From: Aedes albopictus
Taxonomy: Eukaryota; Arthropoda; Insecta; Diptera; Culicidae
Reading direction: 5' to 3'
DNA length: 64,000 bases
Assembly (NCBI RefSeq): GCF_035046485.1
Contig: NC_085137.1
Location: 17,389,346 to 17,453,345 of the forward strand
The notes beneath the pieces are model-generated. The model saw nothing but the letters and a program-made list of their open reading frames with translations, had not been told where the DNA came from and ran no database searches. The translations under genes and the position numbers were made by a program. This document shows, one piece after another, positions 34,044 through 45,200 of the stretch (position 1 is its first letter; the number at the start of each line of letters is the position of its first letter).

Positions 34044-35200
34044 CTGTAAGTAAACAAAACCCTGTCGAACGACTGGTTATCGCCTGTTCGTTCTCGAACA
34101 CCTTGGTTTAACTCACCCTATGTAGGGGTTTTGTGGTTTGTGCCTCTGTTTTCCGCGACAATGCACCTGCACTCGCTATTGTTGAGGTTATGGTCCGGAT
34201 GCCTCCGTGGGTACGATTGAGCGTGCCTACATTGAAAAGTCGAAGTTTCTTACTTTCGGTTTGGGTCTTTCCCGAGATTCAACTCACCATACAAAAGAGC
34301 AAATATCCGACTCGAATGCGTGATCGCCTTCCCAGACCGTTCGTCGTCGTGCGTCCAAGCTCCCCAGGTACTAATCGTCGTCGGGCCGCCACGTGGTAGA
34401 AAGTGGTCGAACGAAACGACCGGGTCTAGCGCCTGTGTAATTGGTAATTTAAACGTGATTTCACTATTCCTTCTGTAGCAAAATATCACTCACCGTCGAT
34501 TAATCCTCTTCGCTCGCTTGGAAGAATCAAGCCAAACGTGGTTTTGTCGCTATTCAATCGGTGTTCCATTCATCAGGTGACTTTTGTTCTGCAAGGAGAG
34601 TCATTAGCGTGCTGATGGCCATCTTGAATCTAGCCAACTTACGGTATCTTGGGAATTTTGCGACAACTTCGCGCAAGATGCCCCTTCAGAACGACGATGA
34701 TCGATGTTGGGGTGTTTTCCGCCCCAGCGACTTTCCCAGTTGGAACTAACGGTTTCCTCTCCGTGGACAAACGACGGGCCTACCGACCACCGGTGTTTCG
34801 ATTACCGACGTGTGCGAACGATCTGCGAGGACTGAGGCCTGAGCCTGCGATGGTGAAATGTGGCTTGCGTGCCGACGTCTTCTCTTCTCTTGTTGTCTGC
34901 CTGCGTGTGTGATCGTTGGTTGGCGTCGTCGTGCTTTCTGTATTACGCATACCAGTAGAACCCGAACGAGCTAGGGTCAGACCACTCGTTTCGCCGTGTG
35001 CAAGCCTTCTCTTCGCTTCGTCTCGCTCTGTACTGCCGATCATCATTAGCTGGCATGATTTTCAATCATTGATGTTCGTCTGTAGTGTGTGTGCTTCGCG
35101 GTGGCTTGAGTGCAGCAACGATGATGGCTTGCTGGCTGGTGGTGGCTATCGGGATCTTGCAGGGGTTTTCTAATTTTCGTTTGCGGAGCATCTTATATGA
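34044..35200. other. GC-rich island with further minus-strand donor signals
   Basis: CpG-rich, unlike the flanks, with GTGAGT donors on the minus strand starting at 34116, 34287 and 34493 and a plus-strand acceptor-like TTCCTTCTGTAG at 34479. Open frames are short and overlapping on both strands, so no coding call is made. Confidence 0.3.
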
Positions 35201-36129
35201 TTTGACTGTTTGATTGTTCTAATAATTAATTGAACCCACATCAAGCTACAAATATCCATAAACGTAACACTCATTTACTACGAGAAAATAAAATATTTTT
35301 ACTGGATGTCTGGAACCCAAATGTTGAAGGCATCCTTAAGCTAGTTCATTCCAATGTTTACTACCGATTCACTCTAACTGTTGAATGGTTCGCTTCAGTA
35401 GTAGGAAATTGAAATTAACTGCTACAAATTTATCAGATTTTCATTTTCAATCTTCATAGAAGTTTCAGAAGGGTTTCGGAGGGAATCTCAAAAGACCCGA
35501 GGGTTCCTTAAGGCTTCTAAGGGTGATCATGATTTTAAGGGTGTTTCCGAAATGTACCTGTGTGCCGGGAGATTCATGAAAAATTTATAGGGGTTTCAAT
35601 GAAGTTTAACGGGTTTTCAGGGGGATTTCAAGATGTTTTAAAGTTTCAGGTGGTATTAGGAATATATCCACTGGGACGCCCTTGAAACCCCTGAAATTCT
35701 ATAAAAATCCCTGAAGCCTCTTGGAAAACCCAATGGCAGGGATGCTATATATACATATTTATCTGTTACCAGCTTCCATGCAGATTGAGTTTTATATGAA
35801 ATGCAGATCTTTATGCTAGAGGGGCCATTTTATTTTTGTATGGGATACAGATTTTACTCTCAAATTTTGTATAGGATACAGATTTTTGAAAAGAGTGATT
35901 CAGATTTTTCAAAAAATCATCTGGCATCCCTGCCCCATGGGACCGACGAGATACCTTCTTGAACACCTCTGAAACTATCTGGAACGCCCCTAAAATCCTT
36001 GAAACGCTCTACAAACCCAATAAAACTAGCTATAACACCCAGGAACGTCCCTGAAACCCCATGAAACGCCACTGAAACTCCCTTGAAAAGAACTGGAAAA
36101 ACTTGAAATTAGAAAGCACGAAATGTTAC
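35201..36129. repeat. decayed CCTGAAACC-type repeat block
   Basis: After about 260 bp of plain DNA, from 35460 the same words as in 31985-32567 recur. They are G-rich up to about 35660 and then inverted (CCCCTGAAATT, CTGGAACGCCCC). The hAT-like MITE at 35737-35932 is inserted in it. Confidence 0.45.
35737..35932. mobile_element. hAT-like MITE
   Basis: A 196-bp element with ends CAGGGATGCT and GGCATCCCTG, flanked by the 8-bp pair CCCAATGG / CCCCATGG (seven of eight). It is AT-rich inside with a repeated GGATACAGATTTT word and no transposase. Confidence 0.65.
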
Positions 36130-36400
36130 CAATTAACAAATTGAGAGATGAAATATGTGAAAAAGTCACGTTCTCTTAGGATTCGAACCCACGACTCCGT
36201 ATTTGATAGACTGGCGCTTAAACCAACTAAACCACAGAACATGAAGCGATTTTGCGGAATAGAAAGCCAAACTGACTCCGAAACCATACCATGACCACTC
36301 CTTTTTTTACAAATTCATCTCTCTTTCAGCTTTGATGACAATCCACCACACATTCGCGATTGTCCCCACTAACTACAAGTGAGAGCGAATTGTGTTTTTT
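36130..36400 (-). repeat. tRNA-related repeat (family 4), minus strand
   Basis: Inverted copy of the 21470-21760 repeat: head TGTGGTTTAGTTGGTTTAAG, GTGGGTTCGAATCCTAA T-arm, CATATTTCATCTCTCAATTT tail and the same upstream block (CTCTCACTTGTAGTTAGTGG). One side of the T-arm is degraded, so it is a pseudo-tRNA repeat. Confidence 0.6.
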
Positions 36401-37063
36401 TTTTCATATAAAGCCCTGGAATGCTTCTGAAACTCGCTGCAACCCACTGCAATGCACTGAAACGCTCCTGGAACCCCCTAGAATACCCCTGTAAGAATGT
36501 TTTCAATCACCTGGCAATCGTTTCACTCATTTGTCAATAACTTAGTTCAGAAGCCCAATATCAATCCTCTTATACCAATTTTTTTTTATTTTAATCTAAT
36601 TATCTTTTTTCGTCATCTAAAATTGATTTAAACATGTTATAGAAGATGATTCGTTTTATTTCGCAATTTTGTGAATTTTGATTTTAAATTTTTATTTTTG
36701 AACATCCTCAAACTTTCATTTTTTCCTAGAAGCCTATTTAGGCCTATTTATTTTCCGTGTAGTTTTAATGAAAATAATTTTAGAATGATATTGACTCCTC
36801 TAAACTATTGAACTTTAATTGAATGTTTTGGAAAAAAAAAATAAAATATTTTAATTGTAGCGATCCAATATAAAACAAACTATGAGTTCTGAATGGTGAC
36901 TAAAGCATTAATATTTCTATGATTTTAAATAAATGTAAATACGCTTAACCTTCTTTTTGCATAACGCTTAGAACAGCTCATTAACGTAGTGTACGGTTGG
37001 GGTAAAAAATGATCCCAATGCCAAAGGAGGATTAAAATTATTACCTTTTAACCCTTTTTTGGT
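36401..37063. other. repeat end, then plain AT-rich spacer
   Basis: Contains the end of the CCTGGAACC block and the 37-bp shared terminus (36506-36542), then AT-rich DNA with nothing recognised. Confidence 0.4.
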
Positions 37064-37546
37064 ATAAATGCCAAGTCTTACCTCCTAAATCAGTTGTTTT
37101 GGACTACCAGAAGCTACGTTCAAAATTTGAGCAAAATCGGTTGAGCCTAAGGGGGCGCTCAAAACGCTTCAAGTTTGTATGGGAAAACTTGGCCAAATGT
37201 ATGCAGAAATTTTAAGTTTTCGAATTTTGCCGCTAGGTGGCGCTGTAAGCGTTCAATAAATAAACCCTTTGGTATTATTGTAGGTGACTATATGCCAAAC
37301 AACTTTGTCCAAGACCGCGAAGTGATCCGACGGCTGTGAAAAAAGTTATACCCTAGGCAAAGTGAGGCAAAGTATTGAGATTTCATTATTCATATTATTC
37401 CTTTACATGTGTTGGAAAAACAACAATAAAGTTTATCCCATACAAACTTGAAGCGTTTTGAGCGCCCCTTAAGCTCAACCGATTTTGCTCAAATTTTGAA
37501 CGTAGCTTCTGGGAGATTTAGGAAGTAAGACTTGGCATTTTTCGCA
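37064..37546. repeat. fold-back repeat
   Basis: TAAATGCCAAGTCTTACCTC through AACGCTTCAAGTTTGTATGG (37068-37183) is repeated inverted at 37438-37545. The roughly 250-bp loop is AT-rich. No target duplication was fixed. Confidence 0.6.
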
Positions 37547-38084
37547 ATTTTTTGTTTTCCATATAAGTGTAGGCCACCTTAATGGAAATCCTTGATAAAC
37601 ATTCTGAAAGAATCTACAGCAGGAAGTTCCTGCAGAAATACCCAAAAGAAACACCAATAAAGTATTAACACAATCAGCCAATGAAATGAAAAAATGTTTT
37701 GCAGCATTATCCTGGGTAAAATGTTATATAAACATGATAAAATATCATGTTAATTTCCATTACATGTCACGTAATTAAGCATGATTCAGAGTAATTGCAT
37801 GACATATTTTTCAAATATACATGTTTTTTTTATGTAAACCGTCATAGCTGGAAGTTTATATAACTAAAATAAAGTTGAAATGGCGTGTAATTTTCACTTT
37901 TTTTTATGTGTGCTCCTAATATTAATACATTTTGGTTAGCTACTCGTTTTACACTTGAAAAAAAAACTTGGTAAATTTTTCTAGTGTCAAAAAAAAAGTA
38001 AAATTACGAGATAGCTTTAATTATGCACTATTTACAGTTAATCCAAAATGTGTTCTAAGCTACTGTGGCACATGATAACACACT
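37547..38084. other. AT-rich spacer, nothing recognised
   Basis: Only short AT words and homopolymer runs, with no gene, RNA or clear transposon end. Confidence 0.35.
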
Positions 38085-38232
38085 ATGATACTCCATGTCC
38101 AAGGTCCAAGGAAGTCAACAATAACTCCAATACAAAAAGATCCTCGACCGACAGGGAATCGAACCTATCACCATCAGCTTGGTCTTGCTGAATTCCCGCG
38201 CATTCGCCGCTTCGGCCACATGGGCCCCATGA
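38085..38232 (-). mobile_element. SINE remnant (Feilai-like), minus strand
   Basis: The minus strand reads GGGCCCATGTGGCCGAAGCG, GAATTCAGCAAGACCA and GGTTCGATTCCCTGTCGGTC, then ATCTTTTTGTATTGG. This matches the head of the 59347-59628 SINE with scattered changes. The body is truncated. Confidence 0.65.
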
Positions 38233-39007
38233 TGTCCATTACACGTTTGTTCTGAACATCGCTGCCTTATCTGTTTCAATGTCACGTAACCCCTTCCCTT
38301 TCGAATCGAATCAAATCGCATCTAGAATTCACGCTCCAACCGATCATTACAACAACTACCTAGTCGGCATGTGGTGGAAAACTGCCTCAGACACACATCA
38401 GCACACCTTTCCGCGGCAGCAATAAACGATCGTGCGGCAATTAGTTATTATAGATACATACCTGCTGTAAGTAACCACCCCGCGGTGAGCGGCATCGTCG
38501 CCATCGTCGTCGATTAACGATGCAATCAATGATGCATTTTCGTGACGTCACGGTGATCGTTCGTCGCCACAACACCACCTCACCAGTGTAGTTGTCTAGA
38601 GCGTGAGCTCGAGGCGATTAGAATACGGAGAGCGGCTTAGATGATCTCATAAAGCTGAATGGAAATTGAACTGAGCTGGAGTTTTCATTACGAGGGGCCG
38701 CATCGAATATGTTCGATGGAAAAGTGTTCTCCTTTGTGGGTGAAGTGTGTTGTAAAACGTCTAGGCATCGGAACGCCGACTGTCGATAAGCGATCGCCAA
38801 CTCGTTAGGTTGCTAGAAAAGGGAAAATCGCGATCCAAGTTGTTGCATCTATAAACGCTGCTGGCTGGCTGTGAAGGCCTTGTGAGTCGCGTTTGGAAAA
38901 GCGGCTTCACTAGTCGCGTAAGTGAGTTCGATGCGGTTGCAAGTGCATTCATACGACGATCGAGTGGTGATAGCTAAGTGTGGATTGAGTTTCAAATAGT
39001 GGATGCA
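38233..39007 (+). promoter_or_regulatory. gene B 5' flank with CRE site
   Basis: Unique, moderately GC-rich DNA upstream of gene B. It contains a perfect TGACGTCA (38543-38550) within GTGACGTCACGGTGAT, matching 14 of 16 bases of the site upstream of gene A. An out-of-frame ATG at 39003 directly precedes the chosen start. No TATA box stood out. Confidence 0.35.
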
Positions 39008-39234
39008 ATGTCGAGCGTCGTTGAGCTGGAGGATGTTGGAGAACAGCGGAAGCTGCTGGACCACATGGTCCTCGAGTTCAGGAATATCAGCATCAAGGGT
39101 GTGCTGAAAGGGGACAAGCGGCGAACCATTTTGGAGAATGTTTCCGGCAGGTTCACGCCCGGGAGACTTGTGGCCGTGCTCGGACCTTCTGGTGCGGGGA
39201 AGTCCTCTCTGCTGAACATTCTGTCCGGATTCAA
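39008..39234 (+). CDS. gene B exon 1 (N-terminus, Walker A)
   Basis: Encodes [16 protein letters not shown] through [15 protein letters not shown] and ends in phase 2 before a strong GTGAGT donor. Gene A has its first intron earlier, so the 5' intron positions differ between the paralogues. Confidence 0.85.
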
Positions 39235-42200
39235 GTGAGTTCTAGTTCTTCTTGGTAGGATTTTTAAAAACTGACTCAATTTCCCATCATCTAACCTTAG
39301 GAAAAACGGGGTCATCGGAACCGTAACGATCAACGGTGAAACGATGAGCGACGAATCGTTCCGAACCAAGTGCGTCTACATCTCCCAGGATTACGACCTG
39401 ATGGACCACCTAACAGTCCGCGAGATTATGGACTACGCCGCCGAGCTGAAAATGCCTGTCTCCAGTTCGCAAATGGTTCGGATGAAGAAAGTGAACGACA
39501 TCCTGGACGTTCTGGGACTGCAACACAGCAAGTCCACCCTAGTCAAGAACCTGTCCGGAGGGGAGAAGAAACGGCTCTCGATCGGTATGGAGCTGATTAC
39601 CAATCCGCCAATTATTCTCCTAGACGAGCCGACCAGTGGACTGGATAGTGTCTCGGCGATGCAATTAGTGACATACGTCAAGACGCTGGCGCAGGAAGGC
39701 CGGACGATCGTTAGTGTGATTCATCAACCGGCTTCCAGTTTGTTTCAACTGTTCGACGATGTATTCCTGCTGTCGAACGGAAAGTGCATCTATAGTGGAC
39801 CGATTGGCGAACTGGTGCACAGCTTGGCCGAAGCCGGATTCCACTGCCCCAAGTACTACAATCGGGCTGATTTCGGTAAGATTTTGCGTGATCGATAATT
39901 GATTTCATGTGCGGTGCGTGGTGTCACGAGAGAGTTGATCTTAGTGTCTAATGATGTTACAGTGCTGAATACAATGATGGTGATCTCCGGAATTTTCTCA
40001 CATGTGGTATTAAGTACATTTTGCCCAATCCAAGGGATTGATTAATGATTCGGATACAAAGATGGTATTATCGAATCGCTCTCAGTCATTTGCTACTCAG
40101 TATGCGGAACGCAAATATGATATTTTCAATGAAGATTTGCGATTCTATTATCTGCAGCTGCTTGTTGTTATAATTCAGTAAAGAGTAGTTATTAGTCTTT
40201 GAATAAATTACGACCTACGATTAAATGATAGATTGTTTGAAAGTATTATGTGCTGCTACTTCTGTCCCACGAAGTACAGTCAGGTTTTTTTTACGCGGTT
40301 TTCATTTACGAGGTTTATTTTAGGCGGATTTGCGAATAAACGCGGGTTTCATTTACGCGGATCTTTAATTTTAAGCCGGAATTTTTCCAAGCAAAGTTTA
40401 ATAAACAGTTTCAGATCAGTCGGAATACCCTAAGTCATCCAAACTATTCTGAAGTATAGATCCTAAAGTCTACGGCTGTAGCGGTAGCTTCTTGCATTGT
40501 ATAATGCATCATCAATTTGTAATCTATTATGCCCAGTAAGTCTTTTGAAATTTCAATAGACAGTTTTAGATCAGTCAGGATATCCTAGGTCATCTAAACT
40601 GTTCTGGAGTTTAGATCCTAAAGTCGGTAACTTCATTCATAATACAAAGCTACGACTTGTAATCTTTCATGACTTACTGGACATCTCAAAGTTCAATAGA
40701 CAGCATCAGATCTGTTGAGATGTCTAAGGACATCCAAACCGTTCTTGAGATTACATGAACTTTTTTCATTGTACAAATCTACGATTTTTAATCTATTATG
40801 TCTAGAGATTATTATTATATCTATTATTGTATCTATTATGTGAATTATGTCCATTTCTGGCTGTTCAATTAGCTGATGTGGAATGTTTTAAAACTATTTC
40901 GGAACTTTTCGGAATAGTTATTGATTTAAACCCTGTCTAATTATGTATAGGGTAAAAGCTCCCATAGTGGAGGTAGTACCAATAGTGGTGGTAGTGGCAA
41001 TTTAACACTATTTCGACCAAAAAGCTTGCAAATGACATTTTCAATAGATGCACCATGCCTAATTAGTAACATTAATTCAGTCTTTTGTTCAGGATTTGCC
41101 GAAAAACCTATTTTAAACAATTATTTTCCTTATTGTTTTTGCTCCCTTGCACCTATAGTGGTGGTAGTGTTCCTATAGTGGTGGGTCCCATAAGAATTCA
41201 ATGGGATGCGCCACTATAGGAACCAATGTTGAATTTTATCTCCATAATAGGAACCGTGTACCTATAGTTGGTGCAAGTGATTTATCAGCAAAATATGAAA
41301 TAAACAATGGTTTTTACATTTTTCCTAGAAAATTTAAGTGAAAAACTACCGATTAACGTTTTCAGATTTCTTATTTTGTGGTTTTATCAATTTTATTCAA
41401 TTGTTTTACTACAAGGAGCTACTAATAGCACCACTATTGGTACATTTACCTTAGTTACTATTTTTAGCTTGAGAAACTACTGTCATAGCCATAGACTTTA
41501 AAAACTGAGTTCCAGAACACTTAGGATTACCTGGAATATCCCAAAGTTTCCTAAGAATGCTTTGTGACCTTTAAATATTAACCCTCGAGCGATCGTGCTG
41601 TTGTATTTTGTACAACACGTTAAAATAATCTCGCTTTTCGTGTTCAGCGTTAGCGTGGTGCTGACGGTGGTGGGCAACCATGCGAGTTACAGAAGGTTAA
41701 GTGAACATGCTTTACTGCCTGTACTTCGACACTTATGCGACACCTGTGAGTTGGAACCTTAACAACGAACCGGTTTAAACCAGTGTTGCAAAACTTCATA
41801 TCATTCATTTGAATACTAACCAACAAATCTTTTCAGTAATTTTTCCTTCTATTCATGTTCAAAACGTATATCGATTCTACCTTTTAATTTCAATCGAATG
41901 TTTTAACCTCATGCAGCGACTTTTTTTTCAAACTTTAAGTAGGGTTTAGTGGACCCCCTGCTTATATTTTAAAATTTCCTATCCAAATTTCTGAAATTTT
42001 CGAACATTTGAGTTATGATTCCACTGTCCAACGAAAAATAGTTAATATAATAAGCAGACATATGTAGTTTTTGAATTTTTTTACATGAAATTGGTTACTG
42101 GTTGAGCTACTGCCCACAGTAGTTCAAATAAATTTACATTCACATTTACAGCAGGTCAATTAAGGCTTATCTGCTAATTTAATTAAATGCAGCTTTTGGC

Positions 42201-45200
42201 CCAATATACGGCTGATTAACCCGTAAATAGCCTAAATGCAATATCTTCTGTGTTTTAAAACATTTTACACTGGATTATTTTTATAGTCAAGGGGAATAGT
42301 TTGGCTAAAAAATACATGGTATCTAACCCCTTTGCACCATCCCCTCTTTTGCTAGTAGCTAAAAATACGTGGCATTTTTTTCTTTGTAATTTTTATAAAT
42401 TCTACATGTATTTGCTCAAATTTTATCTTTTTGCAAATGATCACTAGTTTTCACTGATCCTTGACTGTACAATCTATTACTACCTATCATAGTCTGTAGA
42501 AGTTTTAATCCCAGAGCTTTTCTAAGGCCTCCAAAGTACTCCGAAGTTTGTGTCACAAATCCAACATTCTGAACCAAATTTTATACAGGATGAAAGATCA
42601 CAGAACATTGTCTACTGTACTCAAAAAGCCTCAAAACACTCCTAGAAAATTCATGGTACATGAATTGAGCGGTCTGGGTCATACAAACTACTCTGGAATT
42701 CATTTTCTTAAAATCTACAACATCTACCTCTGTCAAGGGGACGACAACCTATTTTTTCACTATGGAGTTTGACAGGTTGGATTGTGCCTCCTTACGTGGA
42801 GCATAAGTTTATGCTCCAGGCAAAATATTCACCAACACAGTCGTGAAATTTGAATGTTTCTTTTTATGAGGGATATCGGATCAAAACGCTTACATCACAT
42901 TAGAACTTATAAAAGTGTTGGTCATGAAAAAGCGGCATAATTTGATAATTTTCAGTTTCAGAGTGTCGATGTTTAGGTAAAGTTCCTACAGAGAGTGGGG
43001 ATTGTACATATGTGAAAAGACCCACAACACCTCTTTTCGCAAATTTTGTTCGCCAAAGTGCGTTTTTCCTTATTTTCTCCCGCTGCTGTATTGAGTGAAT
43101 GTTGGTATTAGTGAGCTTTGGTTGCGCATGATAAGCGGCAACAAAATCAGATCACCGTAGCACCCCCGTGACCTCTGTTCAAGAAATTTAGTCATGTTGA
43201 TGTCCGTTAGTCGTAGTATTGAGAGCTACGAGCAACTCGTTATTGTGGTAGTTGGACATTCCGTGAAATACAAATGGCCTCCAATACACTTTGAAGTTTA
43301 GGTTACGATATCTACATTTTGTATCATGCTTTAATTGTTAAAAAAATATTCGTTGAATGTAGTCTATTCTGCTGATGGAGCCTCAGTACACAACTATAAT
43401 GCTTTTGGTACATTCATGGGATATTCCAGGCATTCCAAACTATTCTGGAATTAGGATCTCCAAGGTCTACAGGCTCTACTCTTGTTTCTGTTCACTCTAT
43501 CGGCATATTTTTTGCCTTTCTCGTACACCAAAGTGTACCGAAAGGCTATCTGTTCACTCAAAAAATGAAATCTTGATAGAACCCCCGGAGGGCCAAGTCA
43601 TATATACTATTCGACTCAGCTCGACGAGTTGAGATAATGTCTGTGTGTGTGTATGTGTGTGTATGTATGTATGTATGTATGTGTGTGTGTGCGTGTGTAT
43701 GTGTGTATGTGTACAAAAATGTCATCTCACTTTTGAATAGTAAATATCATCCGATTTCAACGCTATTGGTTTCAATCGACGCGGAATATTGTCCCATTGT
43801 TTCCTATTGAAAATGGTTTGAATCGGTCCAGCCGTTCCGGAGTTACGGCCATTTAGGTGTTCCGGACCGGTACCTCAGAAAGGGGCCAGATATGCAATTG
43901 CAACAAACCCATGCATGCGACCCATCAAACCACGGCATTTTCGATTATCTGATGGACAGTAAGCAGGAAAATAGTCGCAGACTATACCTGAACCAGTAGT
44001 GTTCCGGAACCGGTTCCGGGTGTCCCGCCGGAAGTGGCCAAATATAAAAGTGAACCAAACCCATGCATGCGACACATCAAATCGCAGCTTTTTCTATAAC
44101 CTGATAACCGGTAGACAGGAAAGTAGTCTCAGACCATATCTAAACCGGTAGCATACCGGAACCGGTTCCGGGTGTCCCGCCGGAAGTGGCCAAATATAAA
44201 AGTGAAACAAACCCATGCACGCGACACATCAAATCACCGTTTTTTTGTAACCTTATGAATGGTAAACAGGAAAATAGTCTCAGACCATATCTGATCCGGT
44301 AGTGTTCCGGAACCGGTTCCGGGTATCCCAACGGAAGTTGCCAAATATAAAAGTTAACCAAACCCATGCATGCAACACATCTAATCGCAGCTTTTACTAT
44401 AACCTAATGAACGGTAAATAGGAAAATAGTCGCAGGCTATATCTGAACCGTTAGTGTTGCGGAACCGGTTCCGGGTATCCCGTCGAAATTGGCCAAATAT
44501 AAAAGTGAACCAATCCCATTCATGCGACACATCAAATCACCGCTATTTATATATCTGATCCGGTAGTATTCCGGAACCGGTTCCGGGTGTCCCGCCGGAA
44601 GTGGTCAAATATAAAAATGAACCAAACCCATGCATGTAACACATCAAATCGCCGGTTTTTCTATAACCTGAGGAACGGTAAGCAGGAAAATAGTCTCAGA
44701 TCATATCAGAATCGGTAGCATCCCGGAAACGATTCCTGGTGTCCGCCGGAAGTGGCCTAATTCATACATGCGACACATCAAATCGTGGCCATTTCGATAA
44801 CTTGTACGATCAGCAAGAAAATAAGCTAAGCCCACATTAGAAACTGCTCATAGTGTTCCGGAATCGGTTCGAGGTGTCTCACTGAAAGTGGCCGAATGTA
44901 AAAGAGAACCAAAAAAAAAAATTCGCGACACATCAAATGGCTTTTGAGGTATCCGGATGAACGATTACCAAGAAAAAATATCTCAGATCATGCTTGGGAA
45001 AACGAGTAGTGTCTCGGAATCGGTTCCCGGTGTCCCTTCTGATATGGTCAAATGTAGAAGGGAATTGAACTCCATGCATGCGCTTCATCAAATCGCGGTT
45101 TTTTCGATAAGCTGATGAACGGTTTTCAAGAAAATCAGCTCAGATTATGTTAGAGACTACCGGTAGTGTTCCACAATCGGTTTCAGGTGTCCCGCCGGGA

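Noticed and set aside
43875..44367. Minus-strand frames of 66-75 codons
   Set aside because: They repeat with the 150-bp satellite unit and carry no recognisable domain.
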